The notes under the pieces: model-generated
Database searches by the model: none
What the model was told of the DNA's origin: nothing
What the model saw: the letters and a program-made list of their open reading frames with translations, nothing else
Translations under genes and position numbers: made by a program
Shown here: piece after piece, positions 26,108 through 34,853 of the stretch
Position numbering within the stretch: the stretch's first letter is position 1
Layout: the number at the start of each line of letters is the position of its first letter
NCBI RefSeq assembly: GCF_003051055.1
Contig: NZ_QAON01000001.1
Span: 496,001-560,000 of the forward strand
Direction of reading: 5' to 3'
Source: Agitococcus lubricus
Lineage (GTDB): Bacteria; Pseudomonadota; Gammaproteobacteria; Pseudomonadales; Moraxellaceae
Length of the DNA: 64,000 nt

Positions 26108-27277
26108 TTATTTACGATTACGACCTAAGCGGTCATGGCTAGATACCCATTGGTCAGAGACAATGGCTGACGCTAAAGACAACTCACCACATAATACTGT
26201 TGCAGCGACAATTTCGGCCAATTTATGGACCTTGCCTGTGCCATAACAACCTAAGACTTCGAGGCATTCCCGTTGTGTCGCTAAGGCCGTACCGCCGCCA
26301 TAAGTCGCAACAATCAGCGCAGGGATGGTCACCGAAAAATAATAATCGCCATTTTCCTTGAGTTCACCATGTACGTACCCTGCGGAGGATTCAGCCACAT
26401 TCGCCACGTCTTGTCCGCAAGCAATAAACATCGCCGTAATCCCATTGGCAAAGTGTGCCCCGTTATTCACCGAGCCTGCGAGCATCGCACCCATATTGGA
26501 TAACTGCCGTTGTTTAAATAAGGCCGCTCCTGTGGTGTGCATCACGCTTTCAATTAAGGCCGCAGGCAGTGTGATTTCAGCAACTACGCGTTTGCCGCGC
26601 GTATGTAAGGCATTGACTTGCGAATGCTTTTTATCGGTATCAAAGTTAGCCGCTAACGAAAAATGTTCTAAGCCTGTGGGTTGCTGGTCTAATATCCACA
26701 AACACGCATGGCGAGTTGCTTTGGACACCATGTTCTGACCTGCGGCATCACCTGTCGTAAAACAAAAACGTAACCAACGCATTTTGCCCAGTGCATATTG
26801 CTCAATATGACTTAATTGGCCAGCGCGTGTGGTTTCTTCGGCAATGGCTTTAATTTGTGCAAAGTGTTCAGTCACCCACAAACCAAAGTCACGTGCGTAA
26901 CGTGCATTTTCAAAGACAAAAATGGGCGCACGTTGCATGGAGTCATCAATCACGGTCGTGGTAATACCCCCCGCTTCACGCGTGAGGCGCATGCCTCGAC
27001 TATAACTTGCCACCAATGTCCCTTCGGTGGTCGCCATAGGGACATAAAACTCACCTTGTGCATGTTCGCCATTGACCAATAAAGGGCCTGCAAAACCAAT
27101 AGGAATTTGAGCCACACCCGTAAAGGCTTCTATATTGCCTGGCAGTGTTTGTGGGTCAAAAGAATATTGGCTGACATGGCTGAGGCTCACGCCTGTTTCT
27201 TCTAAGATGGTGTGTTGACGGGCGGTGGCACTCTCAACGCTATAGTCGTTTTGTGGGTCACGCGGGAGTTTTTTCAT
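26108..27277 (-). CDS. Hydroxymethylglutaryl-CoA reductase
   Basis: A 389-residue HMG-CoA reductase. Family blocks are present in order: IPIGFAGPLLVNG, MATTEGTLVASYSRG (catalytic Glu85), GDAAGQNMVSKATRH, NFDTDKKHSQVNAL (catalytic Lys216/217), ANGITAMFIACGQDVANVAES (Asp290), and a C-terminal SHDRLGRNR (His381). The DKK motif, the length and the TEG block favour class I (NADPH) over class II. The enzyme makes mevalonate from HMG-CoA, normally for isoprenoids. It is monocistronic here, and no other mevalonate-pathway gene is visible. Most gammaproteobacteria use the MEP route, so acquisition or a special role is likely. Confidence 0.93.
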   Translation of the reverse strand: MKKLPRDPQNDYSVESATARQHTILEETGVSLSHVSQYSFDPQTLPGNIEAFTGVAQIPIGFAGPLLVNGEHAQGEFYVPMATTEGTLVASYSRGMRLTREAGGITTTVIDDSMQRAPIFVFENARYARDFGLWVTEHFAQIKAIAEETTRAGQLSHIEQYALGKMRWLRFCFTTGDAAGQNMVSKATRHACLWILDQQPTGLEHFSLAANFDTDKKHSQVNALHTRGKRVVAEITLPAALIESVMHTTGAALFKQRQLSNMGAMLAGSVNNGAHFANGITAMFIACGQDVANVAESSAGYVHGELKENGDYYFSVTIPALIVATYGGGTALATQRECLEVLGCYGTGKVHKLAEIVAATVLCGELSLASAIVSDQWVSSHDRLGRNRK

Positions 27278-27626
27278 GGCGAATCCTTATTTTTTTCTTG
27301 ATATCATAGGGGGTCTTGAATCGTGTGATGGCCAAAGGCAAAAAAAGACAGATATCACAACCTTGTGTCTATTGAACAAGGCACGACCCAGTCACAACAA
27401 TACGAACTGACTGCTAATGTGCAACAGTCGTCAGCGATTGTCGATGGAATACATCGTATAGCAAATGACTTTCTTATTTTTATCTCGTGTCAATAAAGAG
27501 AATAGCGCAGGCATAAGGCCTAGCTTTTAGACTAGACCCAGAAAAGAGGAGGTATTAAAGCGGGATATGGCTCGTCAGAGCATGGTCGCTTTGACCCTGC
27601 TTAGCTAACAGAGTCAAATCACAGGG
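27278..27626. other. Intergenic region upstream of HMG-CoA reductase gene
   Basis: No coding signal. It must contain the HMG-CoA reductase promoter (minus strand). The right part merges into the repeat at 27627-27757. Confidence 0.45.
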
Positions 27627-27757
27627 AAAGAACTATTTTTTGAGGCTACTTTGTTGTTCATCGCTTATTTGGAATCACCAAATCACGTGATTCACGCCGC
27701 GTATCCTCTAAAAAATAGTCTCTTTCGCAACCACAATCAAAACGTCAACAGACCCTA
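27627..27757. repeat. Repeat family C copy with internal inverted repeat
   Basis: AAAGAACTATTTTTTGAGG (27627-27645) pairs with the complement of the segment at 27705-27725 (CCTCTAAAAAATAGTC...), giving a long imperfect hairpin. It ends in TCAACAGACCCTA (27745-27757), a motif also at 14205, 32021 and 47241. The final CTA supplies the stop codon (TAG) of the START-domain gene on the minus strand. Confidence 0.6.
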
Positions 27758-28468
27758 AGATTCGGTGAAAGAAAAGGGCGCAGGTGTTTGATATTTACCT
27801 GTCATTTGTCGTGTATTTAAGACACGCATAAAACCTAATACGCCTTCATAGGGCGCGCGTCGTTGCACGTAATTAATTGCCCAACTTGGGAATGCTGCAC
27901 CAGGGTCGACGTAACCTTCAATAATGCCCCGAATTTTATTATTGCCTATGGGCATCAATTTAATATTGATGGTATAGCCTTTAATACGTACATAGGGAGG
28001 TTTAGCGGGTAAATAATCGGGTACGGAATTGATTTTGAACAGTGCATAACCCCGTTTGGCATTATAGGGTTCAATCACGGCATGTAATACCGCGTCTCGG
28101 TCGGCCAGTGTCGGTGGGGCATTATGGACAATATAATAATAAAATTCGGTCGAAGACACTTTTTTCAGTAGTTTGGAGTCAATGACTTCATAATACCAAT
28201 CTTTGTAACTCTCAAAATCAAAATATACTTTAGCTAAGGTCTCAAAACTTTCTTCTACCTCATATTCCGCCTTAAACGAGCGTAAGGTTTTGCCTTCTTC
28301 GCGTTTGTCGTAGACCTTAATATTGCGCGTTTTATCGTTTTTGATTAAACGCCACTCAGCGGCAGGTAAACTCGGTGCACGTAAATCGTCTAAGTCTTCG
28401 TTGGCAGCATAACTGTACGAACTTAACAAAATGCATAAGGCGGCAAGAGCTTTTTTCATACTGTTCAA
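27755..28468 (-). CDS. Secreted START-domain lipid-binding protein, paralog 1
   Basis: A 237-residue protein with a signal peptide (MNSMKKALAALCILLSSYSYA, cut about residue 21). The rest is a START/Bet v1-like fold: AEWRLIKNDKTRNIKVYDK, LRSFKAEYEVEESFETLAKV, SKLLKKVSSTEFYYYIVHNAPPTLADRDAV, and a C-terminal helix WAINYVQRRAPYEGVLGFMRVL. Such proteins bind lipids or sterol-like molecules; periplasmic location is inferred. It is clearly paralogous to the product of 32285-32977 (shared KLLxKVSxTE, APxTxxDRDxV, VDPxxxxPxWxxNxVQRxAPY). Its stop codon lies within a repeat. Confidence 0.85.
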   Translation of the reverse strand: MNSMKKALAALCILLSSYSYAANEDLDDLRAPSLPAAEWRLIKNDKTRNIKVYDKREEGKTLRSFKAEYEVEESFETLAKVYFDFESYKDWYYEVIDSKLLKKVSSTEFYYYIVHNAPPTLADRDAVLHAVIEPYNAKRGYALFKINSVPDYLPAKPPYVRIKGYTINIKLMPIGNNKIRGIIEGYVDPGAAFPSWAINYVQRRAPYEGVLGFMRVLNTRQMTGKYQTPAPFSFTES

Positions 28469-28720
28469 TGACCATTAGCTAAAATTGTGAGACATATCAC
28501 GCTGCATTCTACGGTTACATGAAATAACACTGTTACGAAAAGCAGATATAGCTGAGCAATTTCTAGATAAGCGGTGCTTTGTCAATGTGAATAAGGGTCA
28601 TTAACACGTAAATGCTAATGATTGACTGAAAAAAACACGTTTTCTGTGTATTTTAACCTTATATGAGTGTATCTGTAGCTAAGCAGTGTGATGAGTGCGG
28701 TGAATGTTGATGGTTGTGTA

Positions 28721-28736
28721 GGCAAAATCCCTTGCC
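28721..28736. terminator. Small hairpin after the GGDEF/EAL gene
   Basis: GGCAA and TTGCC (28721-28736, 6-nt loop) sit just downstream of the minus-strand GGDEF/EAL gene. Short stem and no clear T run, so this is a weak candidate. Confidence 0.25.
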
Positions 28737-28744
28737 AACACCCC

Positions 28745-31087
28745 CTAAGACAGGTGGTATTGTTGCCACCATTGCTCAAATTTATCACTGGGCATGGGGC
28801 GTCCAATGCCATAACCTTGGGCAATATCGCATTGGTATTGGCCAAGTAAGGTCAAAATATCCTGATTCTCTACGCCTTCAGCGACCAATTTCAAACCCAT
28901 GTTATGGCCTAATTCAATGGTAGAACGGACAATAATGGTGTCATCACGGTTATGAGATAAATCCATGACAAAGGATTTATCAATTTTAAGTTCGTCAACG
29001 GGCAACCGTTTAAGTTGTGCCATCGACGAATAGCCTGTTCCATAGTCGTCAATAGCTAAACGCACACCCATATCATGCAGTTGCGTCAACATGGCAATCG
29101 CTTTTTCGATGTCTAACATCACGGCACTTTCGGTGACTTCAAGTGCTAAACGTGCAGGGGCTAGTTGGTATTTTTCTAGGGTATGTTGTACATAATCGAC
29201 AATACTGGCGTCCTGTAAGTCTACAGAGGAAATATTGACCGCAACATCTAATAATTTGCCTTCGTTTTGCCAACGTTGGCATTGTGCCAAGGCGGTGTCA
29301 ATCGCCCATAGGGTCAGATAACGGATATTGCCTGTTTTCTCAGCCAGTGGAATAAAATCATCGGGATTTACCATGCCATGTACAGGATGTTGCCAGCGTA
29401 CTAGGCATTCGACACTGATAATTTTACCCTGCTTGATAGCGAGTTTAGGCTGATAAAATAAGACTAATTCGCCACGCGCAATGGCACCACGTAACTCACT
29501 CATCAGTGACAGTCGTAACAGGCTATAGCGATTCTGTTGTTGCGTGTAAAGCGCACAGGGTAGGCGTTTTTCTTTGGCAACATACATGGCAATTTCTGCC
29601 CGTTGTAGTAGGGTGCTGGCTGCTTCGGCATGGTCTGGATAAATGGCAATACCAATCGCCGCGTTAATAGACATGGCAATATTTTCGACCATAAAGGCGT
29701 CGTCAAAAATTTGCTTATAGTACATGGCCTCTTTGAGTACATCGTTACGTTCGACATCGGTTAATAACACGACAAACGCATCACCCGAAAAACGGGCAAT
29801 TTCGTCCTGTGGATGGCATTTTGCTAATAAACGATGCCCCACTTGCCGTAATAACATATCGCCTGTGGTGTGACCAAGTGTGTCATTGATATCTTTGAAA
29901 TGATTGAGACCTAAGACTAAAATCGCGGTGGTTTGACCTTGATGACCATTAAAATAGGCTTGTAATAACTGCTGAAAACGTAAACGATTGGGTAAGTCGG
30001 TGAGTGGGTCGTGATAAGCGGCATAGGCAATTTGTCCTTCCCGTTCGGCAATCGCTTTACGCATATTATCAAATTCATTAAATAGGACTTGTACTTCCTG
30101 TTGTTTGGTTGAAGGGGTATGACTAAGGCCGTAATCACCACTGCCAATACGACGTACATACTGTGCTAGTGTGGATAAAGGTTTACTGGTTTGGTTGGCA
30201 ATAACAAAAGCACCAAATAGGGTAAAGCCCAAGGTTAAGATGACAATAATCACCAATTGCCAAAATAATCGCTGATAGCCCACCATGGCTTCACTTAACG
30301 AGCGTTGTAATATGACATAGAGGCCATTATCTTGACGCTCATCTAGGTGATGTAGCAAAAATAATTGGTCTTGTGCTAATTGTAATTCTTGGCTGTCGAT
30401 ATGTGGTTGCCAATCAATCAGGTTTAACAACCCCCGTTGTTCGGAGGCTAAGCTACTGGCTAATATCGGTGTTTGTGTGCCGTCGTGTTGTACAAAAGAG
30501 ACATGAAGGTCTGTTATGTGAGCCAAATTGAGTGCCGTTTGGTCATTAAGTGCATAAACTAAAATAAACCAGCCTAATAAATTGGGGGGTGGTGCATAAA
30601 TGGGATTCACAAAAACATGATAAAGCTGGCCATTTTTCACCATTAAGCGGTCTGTACCCGTGCCATTATCCACCAACATGCTATCTAAAAAAGCAGGGTC
30701 GTTTGCAAAATTCGCATCGGTAGCGGTTAAAATATGTCCTTCATGGTTAGCGGCAATGGCGACATTGGCGGCACTGCGCTCTCTAAAATTGTTTAGTACG
30801 ACTTGTAAGGATTCGACGTTTTCTTGACTCGAAAAAGCGGCAATTTCTGAGCGTAAGCCAAAATCTTGGGTCACTAATGAGGCCAGTTGCGCTTGGTTCA
30901 GACGTCGGGCATCGAGTTCATTTTTAAAGACTTTCCAGCCTGCCTCTAATTGTTGGCCGATTTGTGCTTTGGTATGTATGTACGTGCTACGATAGACCAG
31001 TCCAAAGTTGATACACATGGCCAGCATGAGTAAACCAACAAAAAAGAAAAAAATCGTACTTCTAAGACTACGCATAACAGGACTCAA
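28745..31087 (-). CDS. Membrane GGDEF-EAL protein with periplasmic sensor (likely c-di-GMP phosphodiesterase)
   Basis: A 780-residue inner-membrane signalling protein. One helix at residues 10-30, a large periplasmic sensor (about 35-270), a second helix (WQLVIIVILTLGFTLFGAFVI), HAMP-like region, GGDEF (about 355-520) and EAL (about 530-780). The GGDEF signature reads SGDAF, so cyclase activity is unlikely. The EAL domain is nearly intact: VECLVRW replaces EALxR (Glu kept), with EVTES, IDDYGTGYSSM, LKIDKSFV and VAEGVEN. It therefore probably hydrolyses c-di-GMP. It overlaps the upstream cupredoxin gene by 4 bases, so the two are co-translated and the cupredoxin may feed the sensor. Confidence 0.9.
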   Translation of the reverse strand: MSPVMRSLRSTIFFFFVGLLMLAMCINFGLVYRSTYIHTKAQIGQQLEAGWKVFKNELDARRLNQAQLASLVTQDFGLRSEIAAFSSQENVESLQVVLNNFRERSAANVAIAANHEGHILTATDANFANDPAFLDSMLVDNGTGTDRLMVKNGQLYHVFVNPIYAPPPNLLGWFILVYALNDQTALNLAHITDLHVSFVQHDGTQTPILASSLASEQRGLLNLIDWQPHIDSQELQLAQDQLFLLHHLDERQDNGLYVILQRSLSEAMVGYQRLFWQLVIIVILTLGFTLFGAFVIANQTSKPLSTLAQYVRRIGSGDYGLSHTPSTKQQEVQVLFNEFDNMRKAIAEREGQIAYAAYHDPLTDLPNRLRFQQLLQAYFNGHQGQTTAILVLGLNHFKDINDTLGHTTGDMLLRQVGHRLLAKCHPQDEIARFSGDAFVVLLTDVERNDVLKEAMYYKQIFDDAFMVENIAMSINAAIGIAIYPDHAEAASTLLQRAEIAMYVAKEKRLPCALYTQQQNRYSLLRLSLMSELRGAIARGELVLFYQPKLAIKQGKIISVECLVRWQHPVHGMVNPDDFIPLAEKTGNIRYLTLWAIDTALAQCQRWQNEGKLLDVAVNISSVDLQDASIVDYVQHTLEKYQLAPARLALEVTESAVMLDIEKAIAMLTQLHDMGVRLAIDDYGTGYSSMAQLKRLPVDELKIDKSFVMDLSHNRDDTIIVRSTIELGHNMGLKLVAEGVENQDILTLLGQYQCDIAQGYGIGRPMPSDKFEQWWQQYHLS

Positions 31088-31707
31088 TCAAACCCATTCA
31101 TGTTACGACGCAAATCGGGTTTGAGTGCTTTGGTGAGCTTAAAATTCAGGTTTTTGGCGTTGACTTTTTGCACAAGTTGCGTCGGGTCATCATTAATTTG
31201 TGGATGCCAAATCTGTACCTCTTTTGCACCGCCTTCAGGCTCGGCAATACGGGCAATGCCCATTTTGTCTGTTTGGGCAAAATAAGCACTCTCTAAAACG
31301 ACAATATACCCGAGCATCCAGTCATGAATATTACAACCTAAGGTCACAATCCCTGCTTTATCAAACAGTACGGTATGGGTCGTATTTTTAGAGGGTGTTA
31401 ATTTGAGTTCAAAACGTTTGGCAGGCGAAAATGAATAAACATGGTGATTAATAGAATCTGAATTGGGAAAGTCTACGGTTGTGCCTACTTGTACAGGTAA
31501 AATATACGGTACAAAGGTTTTACGAATTTGATCCATAACAGCCTGTTTTTTGGTGTTTTTATCTTGGTTGGCGGTTAGCCAAACAACAGCTTCGGAGAGC
31601 GGCTTATTATCGACGGTCAAGATTTGAACCTTAATCTCACCTGCATGGCAGATATTAAAGCCAATTAAACAGCTAATCAGGCTCAAAAAACGATATAAAA
31701 AAGACAT
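31084..31707 (-). CDS. Periplasmic cupredoxin-like protein (methylamine-utilization-type annotation)
   Basis: A 207-residue protein with a signal peptide (MSFLYRFLSLISCLIGFNICHA). It has a type-1 copper arrangement: His88/89 in SINHHVYSF, Cys125, His128 and Met131 in LGCNIHDWMLGY. This Cys-x2-His-x2-Met triad with an upstream His is the plastocyanin/azurin pattern. The C-terminal part (after 140) resembles a carboxypeptidase regulatory-like fold (ADTDKMGIARI-like; EVQIWHP). It is the first gene of a two-gene operon with the GGDEF-EAL protein (ATGA overlap), suggesting copper or redox sensing linked to c-di-GMP. That link is inference from gene pairing. Confidence 0.82.
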   Translation of the reverse strand: MSFLYRFLSLISCLIGFNICHAGEIKVQILTVDNKPLSEAVVWLTANQDKNTKKQAVMDQIRKTFVPYILPVQVGTTVDFPNSDSINHHVYSFSPAKRFELKLTPSKNTTHTVLFDKAGIVTLGCNIHDWMLGYIVVLESAYFAQTDKMGIARIAEPEGGAKEVQIWHPQINDDPTQLVQKVNAKNLNFKLTKALKPDLRRNMNGFD

Positions 31708-32284
31708 AGCCTATTCTCAGTACAAAGCTAAAAACACCGTTTAGCTTAGGGGTATATGTAGAAGCCCAGATTTCGCATAGTCCACAGTCAAAGCCTAAGA
31801 CCTTTGGCTCATGTGATTAGACCTAAACAACCTTAGCAATAAATGCGTGTTATAGATACCTGAAACTGTTACAACATAATAAAATAGTTCTTTCACGTTG
31901 GCTTGCGTTAAAAATCGCCTCATACGCTGTGACAAAACGACTCAATAGAATCACTATTCGCTGTGTTTTGTGCCTTGTCTGAGTCCATTTTTAGCAGCAA
32001 CGCGGCTCACACCTAAAACATCAACAGCCCCTAGTATCAGCCATCCTCAATATTGTGCGATTGGGCAAATAAGAACAAAACGCTCAAGAGGATATTGGAC
32101 AAAAATAGGACAATTTTTTAGTGTCTCTGTGCTTCTAGCAAGATATTAACCACTCATAACCCTTTTGGGTACGCTGGTCGGAATTGCCTTAATCGTGACT
32201 CATTGTTAGGCAGTTTCTCGAAATTTTATCATACGCATTGTTAGAGTGTGTCCTGCCTATATTGGTTGTTAGGGAGGCACGGTC
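31708..32284. other. Divergent intergenic region with repeat family C copy
   Basis: 577 bases between the cupredoxin operon and START paralog 2. Around 31885-32033 lies an imperfect inverted repeat (ACAAAAC..CAATAG / CTATT..GTTTTGT at about 31931-31973) ending in ACATCAACAGCCCCTA (32018-32033), the family C end motif. Promoters for both flanking genes should be here; none is clear. No ORF looks real. Confidence 0.5.
32018..32033. repeat. Repeat family C end motif
   Basis: ACATCAACAGCCCCTA matches the ends at 27742-27757, 14205-14217 and 47241-47253 (core TCAACAGMCCCTA). Confidence 0.55.
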
Positions 32285-32977
32285 ATGAAATATTTATTCT
32301 GTTTATTGTTAATGAGTTTATCGATGTGGAGTTACGCCGATAAAGACGACCTAAATACCTTACAAAAACAACAAAATGAATGGTTTATCGTTAAACAAGA
32401 TAACTCACGTCAAATTACGACGTATGCAAAAAATGAAGAGGGTAAGAAGATTCGCTCATTCAAAGTAGAGGCGGTTGTTGATGCTTCGTTGGCGACGTTG
32501 GCACGTATTCATTTTGATGTCGCAAACTTAAAAAAATGGTACTGGGAAGCCTTAGACTCTAAGTTGTTGAGTAAAGTGTCTGATACCGAATATGTCTATT
32601 ATATGCGTTTTCAAGCCCCTTTAACCACAGACAGAGATGTAGTGATTCATGCCAAGGTAGAACCTTATCAAGATGTGGTGCATCCTTATATGCGTTTGAG
32701 CTTAAAATCGGCAGCTTCAACCTTACCTGTCCCTCAGAATATGACACGAATCGCGGCATTTGATGTCGATATTAAATTTACCCCATTGCGTGATGGAAAA
32801 ACGCAAATGGAAGTAGAAGGTTTGGTTGACCCTGCAGGGGATTTACCCGCATGGACAGTGAATATGGTACAGCGTCAAGCACCCTATGCCACCATGTTGG
32901 GATTGTATCGTATGATACAAAAGCCCGAATACAAGCAGTTAAACGACCCGTTAGCCTTTAAGTACGCACAAAAATGA
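32285..32977 (+). CDS. Secreted START-domain lipid-binding protein, paralog 2
   Basis: A 230-residue protein with signal peptide MKYLFCLLLMSLSMWSYA. The START-like core includes NEWFIVKQDNSRQITTYAK, KIRSFKVEAVVDASLATLAR, SKLLSKVSDTEYVYYMRFQAP and VNMVQRQAPYATMLGLYRMI. It is a paralog of the gene at 27755-28468, which lies on the opposite strand with the cupredoxin/c-di-GMP operon between them. GGGAGG precedes the ATG. Ligand unknown; lipid binding is inferred from the fold family. Confidence 0.86.
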   Translation: MKYLFCLLLMSLSMWSYADKDDLNTLQKQQNEWFIVKQDNSRQITTYAKNEEGKKIRSFKVEAVVDASLATLARIHFDVANLKKWYWEALDSKLLSKVSDTEYVYYMRFQAPLTTDRDVVIHAKVEPYQDVVHPYMRLSLKSAASTLPVPQNMTRIAAFDVDIKFTPLRDGKTQMEVEGLVDPAGDLPAWTVNMVQRQAPYATMLGLYRMIQKPEYKQLNDPLAFKYAQK

Positions 32978-32984
32978 TGGTAAG

Positions 32985-33013
32985 TTAGCCCGAATACATA
33001 ATATTCGGGCTAA
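32985..33013. terminator. Terminator-like hairpin between convergent genes
   Basis: TTAGCCCGAATA (32985-32996) pairs perfectly with TATTCGGGCTAA (33002-33013). It lies between START paralog 2 and the convergent thiolase gene. The T run is absent, so termination efficiency is uncertain. Confidence 0.6.
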
Positions 33014-33017
33014 GGAC

Positions 33018-34316
33018 TTAGTCGGTTTCTAAGACCATTGCCGCACCCACACCGCCCGCAGCACACGCGGTTGTTAAGGCTAAACCGCCACCACGACGTT
33101 GTAACTCATATAAGGCCTGCATAATCACCCGTGCGCCTGTTGCACCAAAGGGATGGCCATAGGCAATAGAGCCGCCATTGACATTTAATATACGACGGTC
33201 AACGTCGCCCAATGCACTGCTACGATTGAGATATTCTTTGAGGTAGGCGGCATCATTTAAGCCGCGTAAATTACAGGCTAATTGACCTGCAAAGGCTTCG
33301 TGCATATCGACTAAGGTTAAATCGCTTAAACTTAAACCTGCTCTATCCATCGCAATCGGTGCAGCTAAAACAGGCCCCATCAATAAATCATCGTGTGGTG
33401 TTTTTGCAGCAAAAGCATAAGAACGAATATAACCTAATGGCTGATAGCCCAAGGCTTTGGCTTTACTTTCGCGCATCAATAATAACGCAGCTGCCCCATC
33501 AGTTAAGGGGCTACTATTGCCTGCGGTCACGGAGCCACGACCCGACGTTGTGTCGTACACAGGTTTCAGTTTGTCGTAATCGGCACGATGGGACTGTGTG
33601 CGAATTAAATTGTCTTTACTGACGGTTGTACCATTAGCCAATTTGACCGCCATGACTTGTTTAGCCATACGCCCCTCAGCCCACGCATTAGCCGCATTGC
33701 TGTGCGAAGCATGGGCTAAATCATCTTGTTCGCTACGATTAACGCCCCATTTTTTGACCATTTTTTCGGTGCTTTCGCCCATTGTTTCACCGACTGAATA
33801 TTCGGTAATCGATGGTCGTTGGGGGAGTAAATCTTTAGCTTTGAGTTGTGCCAATAAGCGTAATTTATCTTTGGTGGTTTTGGCAAAATTGACATCACGT
33901 AAGGTGGCACTTAATTTGGCCGATAAAGGAATACGCACACACGTGGTAGAGTCTGTGCCGCCTGCAATACCAATATCGGTATAACCTGCCAAAATATTGT
34001 CGGCTAAGCTGGCAGTCGTCTGAAAACTGGTGGCACACGCACGGGTAATCGAATAAGCATCCATGTTGCTATAACCACAGGCGAGGGCAATTTCGCGGGC
34101 AATAAATGGGGCTTCAGGAATCATCACCGTCATGCCAAATACCAATTGTTGTACATCGGCAGGACTAAGGTTATTACGACCAATAATTTCTTTGACCACC
34201 AACACGCCCAAATCAATGGCATTTAAGTCTTTATAGTGAGTGGCAATGCGAGCAAACGGGGTACGTACCCCATCAACAATCGCAACACGGTCTATTATTT
34301 TGCGAGCTTTGGGCAT
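33018..34316 (-). CDS. fadI: Acetyl-CoA C-acyltransferase (thiolase), FadI type
   Basis: A 432-residue thiolase starting at ATG 34316 (MPKARKIIDRVAIVDGVRTPF), with AGGA about 9 bases upstream; the frame opens 34 codons earlier but that leader is not thiolase-like. Active-site elements: nucleophilic Cys in SITRACATSFQ, HEAFAGQLACN, GGSIAYGHPFGATGAR and the acid/base Cys in ALTTACAAGG. The family cleaves 3-ketoacyl-CoA in fatty acid beta-oxidation, with the FadI branch acting in the trimeric or anaerobic system. The partner fadJ is not adjacent. Role in degradation is likely but substrate length unknown. Confidence 0.88.
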   Translation of the reverse strand: MPKARKIIDRVAIVDGVRTPFARIATHYKDLNAIDLGVLVVKEIIGRNNLSPADVQQLVFGMTVMIPEAPFIAREIALACGYSNMDAYSITRACATSFQTTASLADNILAGYTDIGIAGGTDSTTCVRIPLSAKLSATLRDVNFAKTTKDKLRLLAQLKAKDLLPQRPSITEYSVGETMGESTEKMVKKWGVNRSEQDDLAHASHSNAANAWAEGRMAKQVMAVKLANGTTVSKDNLIRTQSHRADYDKLKPVYDTTSGRGSVTAGNSSPLTDGAAALLLMRESKAKALGYQPLGYIRSYAFAAKTPHDDLLMGPVLAAPIAMDRAGLSLSDLTLVDMHEAFAGQLACNLRGLNDAAYLKEYLNRSSALGDVDRRILNVNGGSIAYGHPFGATGARVIMQALYELQRRGGGLALTTACAAGGVGAAMVLETD

Positions 34317-34477
34317 GATGATGTGTCCTGTGAGCGGGGATGTAATTGGACAATCGTAAGGTAAGTTTGGAGAATGTGTTATGGCTATGCTGACCAGAGT
34401 CGGTGTAGCTATAGTCAATTAAAGCATCCATTCTGCAAAAGAAACATCGTCCAGTATCATCTTGTTTGATTGTTAAG

Positions 34478-34811
34478 TTAACTTAAGCTCGGGATAAGCC
34501 TACGGCTTTTTAGTTGAAATATGACTGTTTATAACGTCAAAGGCACTCTTGGGAGGTTGTGGTGCAACTGTTTGAGCCAAGGGTGAAGCGGGGCTTTCAA
34601 GCAACACCCTTGCTTGCCCGCTGAACGCCTGAGCCATGCAGGGCGAAGGCTGGATTGCGGTTAAGTAACGAGTTTTGCACCACGAAATAGTTTTGCTGAC
34701 GTTGGCCGAAACCAACGTCAGTCCCGCGGAAGGCGGCTGTCATAAGGGCTTGAAATAATTTCTATATAAAATTCAAGAAATTAACATTTTTTTATCCCGA
34801 ACTTAGGTTAA
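34478..34811. mobile_element. MITE-like element with folded core
   Basis: Terminal inverted repeats of 20 bases: TTAACTTAAGCTCGGGATAA at 34478-34497 and the complement (18 of 20 matches) at 34792-34811, both ending in TTAA. The 334-bp interior has no credible ORF but several exact stems: GTGGTGCAA 34559-34567 with 34675-34683; AAGGGTG with CACCCTT; CTGACGTTGG 34696-34705 with CCAACGTCAG 34712-34721. This fits a non-autonomous transposable element or a structured RNA. Confidence 0.7.
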
Positions 34812-34853
34812 GTTACACTGTCTATCTTAATTTCATGCACAGGAAGCCAATGA

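Noticed and set aside
34317-34418. 34-codon extension of the thiolase
   Set aside because: The extra residues are unlike any thiolase start, while ATG 34316 has AGGA upstream and begins at the conserved VAIVDGVRTPF block.
34500-34715. 71-codon minus-strand ORF inside the MITE-like element
   Set aside because: It covers several inverted repeats, lacks a ribosome binding site and codes no recognisable protein.
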